Origin: Ruminococcus sp. CAG:488
GTDB lineage: Bacteria > Bacillota > Clostridia > Oscillospirales > Acutalibacteraceae
Direction of reading: 5' to 3'
Assembly: GCA_000434055.1 (NCBI GenBank)
Contig: HF999647.1
Span: 43,663-107,662, forward strand
DNA length: 64,000 nt
Below, piece by piece: positions 45,306-54,639 of the stretch. A model generated the notes under the pieces. That model did no database searches. It saw nothing but the letters and a program-made list of their open reading frames with translations, and had not been told where the DNA came from. Numbering within the stretch: the stretch's first letter is position 1; each line of letters opens with the position of its first letter. The position numbers and the translations under genes are program-made.

Positions 45306-45334
45306 TTGACTTTAGTGAAATAATATATTAAAAT
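45306..45334 (+). promoter_or_regulatory. Promoter of the capsule/exopolysaccharide operon
   Basis: TTGACT, a 17-base spacer and TAAAAT, about 70 bases before the first gene. Confidence 0.75.
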
Positions 45335-45404
45335 AAAACAGTGTATATTAGGGGCAGAATCGAAAGATCAAGAAAAGGATTTTTTAATTGGGAGGTCAAT
45401 TGTT

Positions 45405-47279
45405 GTGAAAAAGGTTGATTTCAAAAGCGCAGGAATCAAAAGTGCTTTGATGATGCTGTACGATGTTTTTGCGGTAAATTTCGCTTACATATTTGTTATG
45501 TTTATCGGCAGCGGTCAGCATAATATGGACGCGATATGGCAGAGAGCACTGCCGGTTACGGCAATTTTTATTGTGTTGTATTATGCCTTTAAGATTTACT
45601 CAAGCATGTGGGAATATGCCGGAATCAGGGAAGTCTGGAATGTTGCCTTGGCGACTATAATCGGTGGAATTTCCGGAATTGCGGTCGATTTGATACTTTC
45701 AAGCATCGGCGGAGCGGCATCAAAGCTTAACAACGGCTGTTTTGATGCATATTTCTATGTTTTCGGAACGCTTGTAGCAATAATTCTTGTTGCCGGAATG
45801 AGAATCCTTTACCGTCTTGTCAGAAGGTACTACCGAGAGAAGAGCCTTGAAAAGGACGAAAAGCTTGATCGCGTTATGATAGTCGGCGCAGGTGACATGG
45901 GCATGATCATTATCAATGAACTTGAAGTCAACAACTATTCAAGAGGAAAGCCGATTATTGCCGTTGATGACAATCCTCTCAAGGTCGGCAAAAGAATCAG
46001 GGGAATTCCCGTTAAGGGAACATGCGACCAAATACCCGAGCTGGCAAAAAAATATGATATAAATACGATTATAATGTGTCTCCCGTCTGTCGGTAGCGAA
46101 AGACAAACGGAAATTTTGCGTATTGCGGTCAAAACCGGCTGTAAGCTGAAGACCTCACCCAGCCTTTTAGAAATGACGGACACCTCTCATGGAGGCAGAA
46201 TACGCGATGTTAACATAACCGACCTCCTTTCCCGTCCCGAAGTTGAGCTGAACCGTGACGTTTGCGGATATCTTAAGGATCAGATCGTTCTTGTAACGGG
46301 CGGCGGCGGCTCCATAGGCAGTGAGCTTTGCCGTCAGGTTTCAAAGTACCACCCGAAAAAAATTGTTGTATTTGATATATATGAAAACAACGCTTACTTG
46401 CTTAAACAGCAGCTTGATGCTTACCACAAGGGCAATCCCGAAATCGACATAAGAATCGGTTCCGTCAGAGACCCTAAGAGACTCAGAGAGGTTTTTGACG
46501 AATTCCACCCGTCGATAGTTTTTCATGCGGCGGCTCATAAGCATGTTCCTCTTATGGAGGACAGCCCGAAGGAAGCGGTAAAAAACAATGTTTTCGGCAC
46601 ATTCAATGTTGCAAGCATTGCTGTCGAATATAACGTTAAACGTTTTGTAAATATTTCTTCGGACAAGGCTGTAAATCCGGCAAACGTTATGGGCGCAACA
46701 AAAAGAATCACGGAAATGATAGTGCAGTATTTTGAGCGCAAATGCAAAAACAGCACCATCTTTGCGGCTGTTCGTTTCGGCAATGTTCTCGGCTCAAGCG
46801 GAAGTGTAATTCCCATTTTCACCGAACAGATTAAAAACGGCGGTCCGGTCATGGTAACGCATCCGGATATAACAAGATATTTCATGACCATTCCGGAGGC
46901 GGCTCAGCTCGTTGTTCAGGCGGGCGGCTTGGCAAAGGGAGGAGAGATATTCGTCCTTGATATGGGTGAGCCCGTCAAGATCGTAACTCTTGCCGAGAAC
47001 CTTATTATGCTTTCGGGTTATAAACCCTATACGGAAATTGAAATAAAATTCTCGGGTCTTCGTCCGGGCGAAAAGCTTTATGAGGAGCTTGTTCTTGACG
47101 AAGAAAGCGATGAGAGAAAGATGACCGCAAACAATAAAATATTTGTCACCAAGCCCGTTAATATGGATGACGAACTCTTTGAAAAAGAGCTTGAAAAGCT
47201 TAAAGATGCAGATGCAAATGAAGTAAGGGGATTTATTAAGGAAATTGTTCCCAACTACCATGAAGCAAAGAACAACTGA
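45405..47279 (+). CDS. Membrane-bound nucleotide-sugar 4,6-dehydratase (CapD/PglF-like)
   Basis: 624 residues. Four N-terminal membrane segments (about 12-140), a first Rossmann domain (IVGAGDMGMIIINEL), and a second SDR domain from about residue 296 (LVTGGGGSIGSELCRQV). The catalytic region reads NISSDKAVNPANVMGATKR, with Met in place of the SDR tyrosine, a mark of the long-form UDP-GlcNAc C4,6-dehydratases. GTG start after GGAGGTC. It probably forms UDP-4-keto-6-deoxy-GlcNAc for the operon's aminotransferase. First gene of the cluster. Confidence 0.93.
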   Translation: MKKVDFKSAGIKSALMMLYDVFAVNFAYIFVMFIGSGQHNMDAIWQRALPVTAIFIVLYYAFKIYSSMWEYAGIREVWNVALATIIGGISGIAVDLILSSIGGAASKLNNGCFDAYFYVFGTLVAIILVAGMRILYRLVRRYYREKSLEKDEKLDRVMIVGAGDMGMIIINELEVNNYSRGKPIIAVDDNPLKVGKRIRGIPVKGTCDQIPELAKKYDINTIIMCLPSVGSERQTEILRIAVKTGCKLKTSPSLLEMTDTSHGGRIRDVNITDLLSRPEVELNRDVCGYLKDQIVLVTGGGGSIGSELCRQVSKYHPKKIVVFDIYENNAYLLKQQLDAYHKGNPEIDIRIGSVRDPKRLREVFDEFHPSIVFHAAAHKHVPLMEDSPKEAVKNNVFGTFNVASIAVEYNVKRFVNISSDKAVNPANVMGATKRITEMIVQYFERKCKNSTIFAAVRFGNVLGSSGSVIPIFTEQIKNGGPVMVTHPDITRYFMTIPEAAQLVVQAGGLAKGGEIFVLDMGEPVKIVTLAENLIMLSGYKPYTEIEIKFSGLRPGEKLYEELVLDEESDERKMTANNKIFVTKPVNMDDELFEKELEKLKDADANEVRGFIKEIVPNYHEAKNN

Positions 47280-47308
47280 CAAATAATTTTTGCGAGAGAG
47301 TGAATCCG

Positions 47309-47929
47309 GTGTATAAATATATAAAAAGAGCAATGGATTTTGTTGTAGCTTTTTTGCTGCTTATCATCCTCTCGCCGTTAATGCTTGCCGCTGCGGTTTG
47401 CATTGCGGCTAACCGTGACGGACCGGTGCTTTTCAGACAGGAGAGACCCGGAAAAAACGGTAAAATATTTATGCTTTATAAGTTCAGAACCATGTCTACA
47501 AGGCTGTATGACAAAAACGGACGTGAGCTGAGTGACTTTGAGAGAATGACGAAAATCGGCAGATTTCTCAGAAAAACAAGCGTGGATGAGCTTCCGCAGC
47601 TTTTCAATATTCTGAAAGGCGACATGAGCTTTATCGGCCCCAGACCGCTGCTTACGGAATATCTTAACCTTTATTCTCCCGAGCAGATGCGCCGCCATGA
47701 GGTCCTGCCCGGAATTTCGGGATGGGCTCAGGTCAACGGGCGCAATACGCTCACATGGAACGAAAAATTCAGTTACGACGTCTATTATGTTGACCATTAC
47801 GGCTTTGGCATGGATATGAAAATTTTCTTTAAAACGATTGAAAATGTTATCCGCCAGGACGGAATCAACAGCGGAAAAGAAAATACTATGGAAAAATTCA
47901 AAGGGAATAAAGAGTCCGAAAAAGTTTGA
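47309..47929 (+). CDS. Small undecaprenyl-phosphate phosphoglycosyl transferase (PglC-like)
   Basis: 206 residues; GTG at 47309 is chosen as it lies 8-9 bases after GAGAG, though GTG at 47300 is in frame. One N-terminal re-entrant membrane helix (MDFVVAFLLLIILSPLMLAA), then FRQERPGKNGKIFMLYKFRTM, the catalytic SVDELPQLFNILKGDMSFIGPRPLL with the Asp-Glu pair, and GISGWAQVNGRN. The short monotopic form with the WNEKFSYDVYYVDHY segment is typical of PglC. It transfers the first sugar phosphate to the lipid carrier. Confidence 0.92.
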   Translation: MYKYIKRAMDFVVAFLLLIILSPLMLAAAVCIAANRDGPVLFRQERPGKNGKIFMLYKFRTMSTRLYDKNGRELSDFERMTKIGRFLRKTSVDELPQLFNILKGDMSFIGPRPLLTEYLNLYSPEQMRRHEVLPGISGWAQVNGRNTLTWNEKFSYDVYYVDHYGFGMDMKIFFKTIENVIRQDGINSGKENTMEKFKGNKESEKV

Positions 47930-47994
47930 TTTGGATGCACATAAACTTTTTGGAAGGGCTTTAGTAAGTTTACCGAGTGAGAGGATGTTTCGCA

Positions 47995-49107
47995 ATGAAA
48001 AAAATTCTTTTTGTCGCAACCGTTGCGGAGCATTTTTTTTATTTCCATCTGCCTTGCTTCAAAATGTTCAAGGACAAAGGATGGCAGGTTGACGTTGCCT
48101 GCCACGGTGACAGAGAACTTCCGTACTGCGACAATAAATTTGAAATTCCCATAAAGAGATCCCCCGTCGATAAGGAAAATATCAAAGCATATAAAGAGTT
48201 GAAGAGAATAATTAAAACGGGCGGATATGATATTATTCATTGCCACACTCCGATGGGAGGAATCCTTGCAAGACTTGCGGCAAAAGGGGAGCGAAAAAAA
48301 GGGACAAAGGTAATTTACACTGCCCACGGGTTTCATTTTTACAAGGGTGCGCCCTTGCTCAACTGGTTGATTTATTATCCCATCGAGCTTGTGATGTCGG
48401 GAATTACAGATTGCCTTATTACAATAAACAACGAAGATTATTTTTTTGCAAGAAAACACCTGAAAGCGAAGAAAACCGTTAAAATTAACGGGGTCGGCTA
48501 TAACAGCGACCTTTTCTATAAAATTTCCGATGACGAAAAACTTCGGCTTCGCAAGGAAAAAGGAGTTGCCGAGGACGAAACGGTTTTGATTTATGTTGCC
48601 GAAATGAATGCCAACAAAAATCAGGGAATGCTGATTCACACGGTACAAAGGCTGAAACGGCGCGGAGAAAAAATCAGACTGCTCATCGTCGGTGAGGATA
48701 ATTATAACGGGAAGTACATTAAGCTTGCCGAGGAACTCGGCGTGTCTGACAGAATATCTTTTCTCGGACACAGGAACGACGCGTGCGACCTTGTTCATCT
48801 GAGTGACATTGCCGTTGCGTCAAGTCTCCGCGAGGGCTTGCCTGTCAATGTGATGGAGGCGATGGCTTGCGGTTTGCCCGTTGTGCTGGCAGATAACAGA
48901 GGTCACCGCGAGCTTTGCCGTGATGGATATAACGGATTTATTGTTGCACCGAATGACGATGAAGCGATGGCAGATAAAATTGCTTTGATTATAAACGACA
49001 AAAATCTTTATAACCGGCTTTCGGACAATGGGATCGAGGCTGTTCGGCCTTTTTCAAAAGAAAAGGTAACGGAAGAGGCCGAAGTGGTTTATAATGAATT
49101 TTTTTGA
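47995..49107 (+). CDS. Family 4 glycosyltransferase (EpsD-like)
   Basis: 370 residues from the ATG at 47995 after GAGAGGATG. GT-B fold: N-terminal KILFVATVAEHFFYFHLPC acceptor domain, IHCHTPMGGILARLAAK, YTAHGFHFYKGAPLLNWLIY, and C-terminal donor site VASSLREGLPVNVMEAMACG with the E-x7-E glutamates. The next sugar is added to the lipid-linked primer. It overlaps the upstream end of the polymerase frame, and the polymerase start lies 25 bp after its stop. Confidence 0.92.
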   Translation: MKKILFVATVAEHFFYFHLPCFKMFKDKGWQVDVACHGDRELPYCDNKFEIPIKRSPVDKENIKAYKELKRIIKTGGYDIIHCHTPMGGILARLAAKGERKKGTKVIYTAHGFHFYKGAPLLNWLIYYPIELVMSGITDCLITINNEDYFFARKHLKAKKTVKINGVGYNSDLFYKISDDEKLRLRKEKGVAEDETVLIYVAEMNANKNQGMLIHTVQRLKRRGEKIRLLIVGEDNYNGKYIKLAEELGVSDRISFLGHRNDACDLVHLSDIAVASSLREGLPVNVMEAMACGLPVVLADNRGHRELCRDGYNGFIVAPNDDEAMADKIALIINDKNLYNRLSDNGIEAVRPFSKEKVTEEAEVVYNEFF

Positions 49108-49132
49108 GTCTTTTTTACAGGAAAGGAACGGA

Positions 49133-50275
49133 ATGATAAACTTTAATTTCGATTTCTATGAAATAGTTGTCTGGGTTGCCACAATTGTTATGTGCTTGAT
49201 AGCGGTGGCGGCTCGTTCTCTTCCGCTCAAAGCAAGGGGAGGTCTCGGACAGCCGTTGCCGAATCCCATTGCGGTCCTTCTTCCGATAGCTTTTTTTGTA
49301 TCATTTGCAGGCTTGAGAAAAACTATCGGAGACACATTTTTTTATATGTATTCTTTCGAGAATTTGCCTGATAAAAATACAGTTAACATTCAGATGATTC
49401 TCGACGGTCAAATGTATTCTTTTATTCAAAACCTGATAAGAAATTTTACCGATGATCCGCAGGTATTGATCCTTGTATGCGCTGTAATTGCTTTGGTTCC
49501 TCCGCTGATAATATTGTATATATATTCTGCCCCGTTTGAACTTTCGATATTTCTGTTTTTTGCTTACGGATATCTCGGAGGAATGATGGACGGCATGAGA
49601 CAGTATATGGCAGCAGCGATACTGTTGTTCGGAACAAGATTTTTGTTCTCGTTAAAACGAGGCTCGTTTTTTAAATATGCAATCTTCGTCCTGTTGGCGG
49701 CATGTATGCACAACAGTGCCTTAATAATGCTGGTAGTATTCTTTGTCGTTCGACGAAAGGCATGGAAAATGAGTTCATATATTATTGTGCTCGGAAGCAT
49801 TGTTGTTACTGTTGCTTTTGACGCAATTCTTCCTTCTTTCCTGAACGCGCTTAAAGAAACGTCCTATGAGGGATATGCGAATAACGGATGGTTTACAGAC
49901 GGAAAAGAAGGCGGCAGCAGTCTGTTCAGGGCAATTGTTGCAGCCGCGCCGATTGTTGTTGCCTACCTGAACAGAGGCCGTATGAACAGGCTCGGCCATA
50001 TCGGGGACATTTTAATAAATATGGCTTTCCTGAACGCTGCAATATATATTGTCGCAAGCTACAACTGGATTTTTGCAAGACTGGCAATTTATTTGAGTGT
50101 ATATTATATTATACTCACCGGTTGGGTAGTAACCTACGCCGTTAAACCGCAAGACAGGGCAATTTACACAACCGGAACGGTTATTCTGTTCTTCCTGTTT
50201 TCACGATTTATGGCATATCAGATAAATATGTATCAGTCGGATTATTTCTTACCGGGAAGAAAACTTTTCAGATGA
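49133..50275 (+). CDS. EpsG-family polysaccharide polymerase
   Basis: 380 residues from the ATG at 49133 after AGGAAAGGA. About ten membrane segments. Family signatures include the LRKTIGDTFFYMYSF motif near residue 60 and YLGGMMDGMRQYMAAAILLF, typical of EpsG/Wzy-type integral membrane polymerases. It should join repeat units on the outer face of the membrane. Two bases separate its stop from the overlapping ribosome site of the pyruvyl transferase. Confidence 0.88.
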   Translation: MINFNFDFYEIVVWVATIVMCLIAVAARSLPLKARGGLGQPLPNPIAVLLPIAFFVSFAGLRKTIGDTFFYMYSFENLPDKNTVNIQMILDGQMYSFIQNLIRNFTDDPQVLILVCAVIALVPPLIILYIYSAPFELSIFLFFAYGYLGGMMDGMRQYMAAAILLFGTRFLFSLKRGSFFKYAIFVLLAACMHNSALIMLVVFFVVRRKAWKMSSYIIVLGSIVVTVAFDAILPSFLNALKETSYEGYANNGWFTDGKEGGSSLFRAIVAAAPIVVAYLNRGRMNRLGHIGDILINMAFLNAAIYIVASYNWIFARLAIYLSVYYIILTGWVVTYAVKPQDRAIYTTGTVILFFLFSRFMAYQINMYQSDYFLPGRKLFR

Positions 50276-50285
50276 GGTGTTTGCA

Positions 50286-51434
50286 ATGAAATATTTCCTG
50301 TTTAATCATGCAGGCAGCAAAAATCACGGCTGCGAAGCACTTGTCAGGGGAACAGTGAATATAATTGAAAACAGTGATAAAAATGCAGAATTTATTCTAT
50401 CCTCTAATGATTCTCAAGCTGATGAAGTGATTGATGATATTGAAATAAAACCGGCAAAAAGAAGAGAGTTGTCATTGCCCGAAAGGATAATTGCCGCACT
50501 TGATTTGAAAATCAACAAGTCGGAAATATATGCACTCGAAAAAATGTATTCGCCGATAGTTTCAGATGCTGCCGATTGCGACATCTGTTTGTCCATAGGC
50601 GGCGACACATACTGTTATGGCGATAATCACGAGATCCAGGTTCTTACAAGAGAGCTGAAAAAAACAGGCAAAAAGACCGTTCTCTGGGGAGCGTCAATCG
50701 GCGAGACCGATCTTACCGACAAAAAGCTGGAGAGCCTCGGTGATTTTGATGCGATATTTGCAAGAGAACCGATAACCTATGAACTGCTGAAAGAAAAAAA
50801 TGCAAACGAAAATATTTATTTGTTTTCCGATCCTGCCTTTTGCATGGAGCGAGAAAATGTCGAACCGATCGAAGGCTTCACAAGAGAGAACACGCTCGGC
50901 TTCAATATAAGTCCCCTTGTTGCAAAGGGTGATCCGAAAAAAAGAGAAATTGCAGAGGATTTTATTTCTTTTGTTTTGGAAAACACAACGCTGAAAATTT
51001 TGCTTGTCCCTCATGTGGTTGAGGAGAATAACAATGATTATGATTTTATGAAACCCATTTATGAAAAGTTTGCGGAAACGGAAAGAATTGCGATTCTTCC
51101 GCCGACGCTCAACGCGACGCAATATAAGGGCTATATAGCCAACACAAGGTTTTTTGTCGGAGCGAGGACGCATGCGACAATCGCCGCATATTCGAGCGGT
51201 GTTCCGACAATTGTCTTGGGGTACAGTGTTAAAGCGAGAGGCATTGCAAAGGATGTTTTCGGCGAAGAAAAATTTGTTTTGAACTTTAATTCGCTTACGG
51301 ACTCAAAGGTTTTGGAAAAGGAATTTTTGAAGTTGGTTGTCAACGAAAAGGAAATCAGGAAAGAACTGATGGGAAGTATTCCGCTTAGAATGAGAAGCGC
51401 AATGGAAGCGGGAGAAATGCTTTTGAAAATCTGA
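50286..51434 (+). CDS. Polysaccharide pyruvyl transferase family protein
   Basis: 382 residues from the ATG at 50286 after GAGGTG; a GTG at 50277 overlaps that ribosome site. GT-B-like fold with N-terminal FLFNHAGSKNHGCEALVRG, ICLSIGGDTYCYGDN, VLWGASIGETDLTD, the FAREPITYELL segment and late FFVGARTHATIAAYSSGVPT, all family markers. It would add pyruvate ketals to a sugar, giving the polymer negative charge. Confidence 0.92.
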   Translation: MKYFLFNHAGSKNHGCEALVRGTVNIIENSDKNAEFILSSNDSQADEVIDDIEIKPAKRRELSLPERIIAALDLKINKSEIYALEKMYSPIVSDAADCDICLSIGGDTYCYGDNHEIQVLTRELKKTGKKTVLWGASIGETDLTDKKLESLGDFDAIFAREPITYELLKEKNANENIYLFSDPAFCMERENVEPIEGFTRENTLGFNISPLVAKGDPKKREIAEDFISFVLENTTLKILLVPHVVEENNNDYDFMKPIYEKFAETERIAILPPTLNATQYKGYIANTRFFVGARTHATIAAYSSGVPTIVLGYSVKARGIAKDVFGEEKFVLNFNSLTDSKVLEKEFLKLVVNEKEIRKELMGSIPLRMRSAMEAGEMLLKI

Positions 51435-51448
51435 CAGGAGCTGGTATT

Positions 51449-52633
51449 TTGAAAAAGAAAATACTTTTTGTCATTCCTTCTATGCGAAGCGGCGGTGCAG
51501 AAAAAAGCCTTTTGACCGTATTAACGCTGTTTGATTATGAAAAATACGAGGTTGACCTTTTGTGCTTTCGACATGACGGACTTTTCTTTGAGAAAATCCC
51601 GAAAGAGGTCAACATTATCGGCGGAAGCAAGAACTATGAAATATTTGACGGCGATGCCGTCCGGGCAGTTAAGTTTTTTCTGAAAAAAGGGAAAATTCTT
51701 TCTGCTGTTGACAGGTGGAAATATTCAAGGATTTATTCTGCTGCCGACACTCACGAGGTCGAAGAAATTCAGTGGAAATATCTAAAAAAACAGCTTCCGA
51801 AAATAAAAAAAGAATATGATTGTGCGATAGGATATCTTGAAGGAAACGCAAATCGATTTGTTTGCGAAAATGTGAGAGCCGCGCACAAGATTTGTTATAT
51901 ACATAATGATATCGAAAAGCTTGGCTTTGACAGAGAAGTTTGCGAAAAAACTTTTTCCGCGGCAGATAAAATTGTAACTGTCTCGGCGGAGTGCGAAAAA
52001 AGCCTGTTTAAAAATTTTGAGAAATTCTCAAAAAAAATCTGCGTGATCGAAAATATCACAAGCAGAAAAATTGTTTTTGAAGAAAGCAAGAAATTTGATG
52101 CATATCCGGAAAGAAAAGAAACCGTTCTTTGCACGGTAGGAAGATTTTTTGAACAAAAAAACATTTCCCTTGCCGTCGATGCTTGCGGCGAGCTGATAAA
52201 AAGAGGAAAAAACATTAAATGGTATCACATCGGTGACGGCCCGCTGAAGGGAGAAACGGAAAAACAAATTTCTGAAAATAATTTGCAAAATATATTTATT
52301 TTGCTCGGTGAAAAATCGGAACCGTATCCTTATATGGGACAGTGTGATATTTATGTCCAGCCGTCGTTGTACGAGGGTAAGTCAATAGCAATCGACGAAG
52401 CAAAATGTCTTTGCAGACCGATAATTGTTACGAATTTTTCAACCGTGCATGATCAGATAACCGACGGATTAAACGGATTGATCTGCCGAATGGATAAAAA
52501 GGATATGGCAGATAAAATCGAGCTGCTTATTGACAGCAAAGAGGAAAGAAAAAAGCTCATCGAAAACTTAAAAAGAGAAAAAATAGGAAATGAGAACGAG
52601 ATTAAGAAGCTTTATGCAATAATTGACGGGTGA
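51449..52633 (+). CDS. Family 4 glycosyltransferase
   Basis: 394 residues with a TTG start at 51449, 8 bases after CAGGAG. N-terminal ILFVIPSMRSGGAEKSLLTV, central AHKICYIHNDIEKLGFDRE, and donor site CTVGRFFEQKNISLAVDAC, YVQPSLYEGKSIAIDEAKCL. This is the second GT4 of the cluster; sugar specificity is not readable. Its end overlaps the next frame. Confidence 0.92.
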   Translation: MKKKILFVIPSMRSGGAEKSLLTVLTLFDYEKYEVDLLCFRHDGLFFEKIPKEVNIIGGSKNYEIFDGDAVRAVKFFLKKGKILSAVDRWKYSRIYSAADTHEVEEIQWKYLKKQLPKIKKEYDCAIGYLEGNANRFVCENVRAAHKICYIHNDIEKLGFDREVCEKTFSAADKIVTVSAECEKSLFKNFEKFSKKICVIENITSRKIVFEESKKFDAYPERKETVLCTVGRFFEQKNISLAVDACGELIKRGKNIKWYHIGDGPLKGETEKQISENNLQNIFILLGEKSEPYPYMGQCDIYVQPSLYEGKSIAIDEAKCLCRPIIVTNFSTVHDQITDGLNGLICRMDKKDMADKIELLIDSKEERKKLIENLKREKIGNENEIKKLYAIIDG

Positions 52634-52643
52634 GGAAACGCAA

Positions 52644-53807
52644 ATGACAGTAATCGTGATTCTTCTTTTAATAATAATTGCAATACTCGGCTACGATACG
52701 TGGGAGGATTTATTTACATGGCTCAGCCGTATAAAAATCGGACAGCTCCCCGAGAATGAGTGGCGAGAAAAAACACAGAAAATTTTACTTAAATGGATTG
52801 TGAAGGGCGCTCCGGAGGTTCGCATAAACGATAACAGAAAAGTTAATTTTATAAAAAAAATAAACGAGTACGGTAAAATTACCTCCGTAACATATTGGCA
52901 GGATGCCGCCCTTTTGAAAGCAGCCGACGGAATAAAAAAAGACGTCGGAACAGAGGTAAAAGGCCTTGCGTCGAGATATATTTCTCAAGATGACGGCGAG
53001 TGGAAAACTCTTCCGAAAAGAATGGACAGCGCAATGTTTTGCTATGAGCTTCTTTCAAGCAAGTACATTGACAGCGAAGCAATCAAGCCTGCAATGGAAA
53101 ACACGGCATATATGCTCAAGCTTTCCGCAGAGAAATACGGTTCAATACCGTATAATGAAGATTTCCCGAAATACAGACTTGTTGACACAATAGGAATGGC
53201 GTGCCCGTTTTTGATTAAATATGCCGTTACTTACGGCGAGGACGAATATATTTCCCTCGCAATGGATCAGATAAGAGAATACAGAAAAAACGGCATTGAA
53301 GAAAAAACGAAATTACCCTTCCACGGCTTTGGTGAAGACTCACTTGAACCGCTCGGCATATGCGGCTGGGGCAGAGGCTGTGCATGGTGGGCAATAGGAC
53401 TGACTGACAGCCTCAGGGCAATGCTTGAATCGGACGGTCACAACCGTGAAAAGGCCGAGCTTTTGAAGCTTTCTGTGGAATTCTTTGATGCAATGAAAAA
53501 ATACATTCACGAGGACGGAACCGTTGATCGAATTGTTTTAAGCTTTTCGATACAGGACAGCTCGGCGTGTGCGATGCTTTCTTATTGCTATGCATATATG
53601 GCGAAGCTTCTTAAAAACGAGGAATATAAGGCTATTTCCGAGAAGATGAGAGAAAAGCTGAAATCGGTAACAAGACGAAACGGCACAGTTGATTTTTCTC
53701 AGGGAGATACCCACGGAATAGGGTTTTATTCGGAAAAGCTTTGCATAGTACCCGCCGCGCAGGGATTTACAATCGCTGCCGACAATCTTTTAAATGAATT
53801 GAACTAA
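52644..53807 (+). CDS. Membrane-anchored glycoside hydrolase family 88/105-like protein
   Basis: 387 residues from the ATG at 52644 after GTGAGGAAACG. One N-terminal membrane helix (TVIVILLLIIIAILGYDTW) and an (alpha/alpha)6-barrel-like domain with ITSVTYWQDAALLKAADG, PKRMDSAMFCYELL, YRLVDTIGMACPFLIKYA and GICGWGRGCAWWAIGLTDSL, matching unsaturated glucuronyl/rhamnogalacturonyl hydrolases. The V-D-T aspartate aligns with a catalytic residue of that family. Those enzymes finish lyase products, so finding one in a synthesis operon suggests trimming or turnover of a uronate-containing polymer. Activity on another linkage is possible. Confidence 0.82.
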   Translation: MTVIVILLLIIIAILGYDTWEDLFTWLSRIKIGQLPENEWREKTQKILLKWIVKGAPEVRINDNRKVNFIKKINEYGKITSVTYWQDAALLKAADGIKKDVGTEVKGLASRYISQDDGEWKTLPKRMDSAMFCYELLSSKYIDSEAIKPAMENTAYMLKLSAEKYGSIPYNEDFPKYRLVDTIGMACPFLIKYAVTYGEDEYISLAMDQIREYRKNGIEEKTKLPFHGFGEDSLEPLGICGWGRGCAWWAIGLTDSLRAMLESDGHNREKAELLKLSVEFFDAMKKYIHEDGTVDRIVLSFSIQDSSACAMLSYCYAYMAKLLKNEEYKAISEKMREKLKSVTRRNGTVDFSQGDTHGIGFYSEKLCIVPAAQGFTIAADNLLNELN

Positions 53808-53827
53808 AACAAAAAGGAGGAGCAGGT

Positions 53828-54586
53828 ATGATTGATCTTCACTGTCACATTCTTCCCGGAATGGATGACGGATCGAAAAATATGGATGTGTCTGTGCAGA
53901 TGTGCCGTATTGCCAGACAGAACGGAATTAAACATATCGTTTGCACTCCGCATATAACAACAGTGGGGGATATAGACAGTTTTGTAAAGATAAGGAACGA
54001 AAAGCTCCGCGATCTGCAGGGAATAATAAACAATCTCGGTCTCGGAATAACACTCTATCCCGGGGCAGAGGTCTATGTCGATGACGATATTTTCTTCTCG
54101 ACCGATCTCAGACGCCTTGCGATAAACGGCAGCAGATATATTCTTGTGGAATTTGCATTCAGAGATGTATCAATGAAAAGAATTGTCAACTATCTTAATG
54201 CGCTGATTGATATGGGACTTATTCCCATTGTTGCGCACCCGGAAAGATATGAGTATTTCCAGTTTGACTATGACGAGGTCAACACGCTGATAAGAAACGG
54301 CGTGCTGTTTCAGATAAATGCCTCAAGTCTTGCGAGTCTTGACGGCCCGCAGGAGTTTGAGCTTGCCTACGCAATGGCATATACGGGAGCGGCGTCATTC
54401 ATTGCGACCGACGCACATTCATCCCATTACAGAATGAATGATCTGATGAATATGATAAATTTCTTCCCGCCCGATATTTCTCAGTTTAATATGCAGATGA
54501 TGGTTCACGATGCGGCAAAATGTGTGCTCACGGACAAGGAAGTGCCGCTTATTAACAGAGGAGAAATATATAAAAGAGGTTTTTGA
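53828..54586 (+). CDS. cpsB: CpsB/CapC-type PHP-domain protein-tyrosine phosphatase
   Basis: 252 residues. It starts with the PHP metal motif DLHCHILPGMDDGSKN (H5, H7), followed by HIVCTPHITTVG, PGAEVYVDDDIF, LIPIVAHPERYEYFQ and FIATDAHSSHYRMND, the complete metalloenzyme set of the family. It dephosphorylates the tyrosine cluster of the partner kinase encoded next, 53 bp downstream. AAAAAGGAGGAG precedes the ATG. Confidence 0.95.
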   Translation: MIDLHCHILPGMDDGSKNMDVSVQMCRIARQNGIKHIVCTPHITTVGDIDSFVKIRNEKLRDLQGIINNLGLGITLYPGAEVYVDDDIFFSTDLRRLAINGSRYILVEFAFRDVSMKRIVNYLNALIDMGLIPIVAHPERYEYFQFDYDEVNTLIRNGVLFQINASSLASLDGPQEFELAYAMAYTGAASFIATDAHSSHYRMNDLMNMINFFPPDISQFNMQMMVHDAAKCVLTDKEVPLINRGEIYKRGF

Positions 54587-54639
54587 GGTTGACTATTAAC
54601 TAAATATAAACTATAATAAAAAATGGAGATGATTTGAAA

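Noticed and set aside
44496..45404. The divergent junction between the glycogen (-) and capsule (+) operons as the replication origin
   Set aside because: Gene polarity would suit an origin, but I find no DnaA boxes, GC patch or trios there, whereas 7322-7530 has all three.
47797..48798. A 333-codon frame on the - strand opposite the first GT4 gene
   Set aside because: The + strand reading has clear GT4 motifs and operon context; the - strand product matches nothing and has no start signal.
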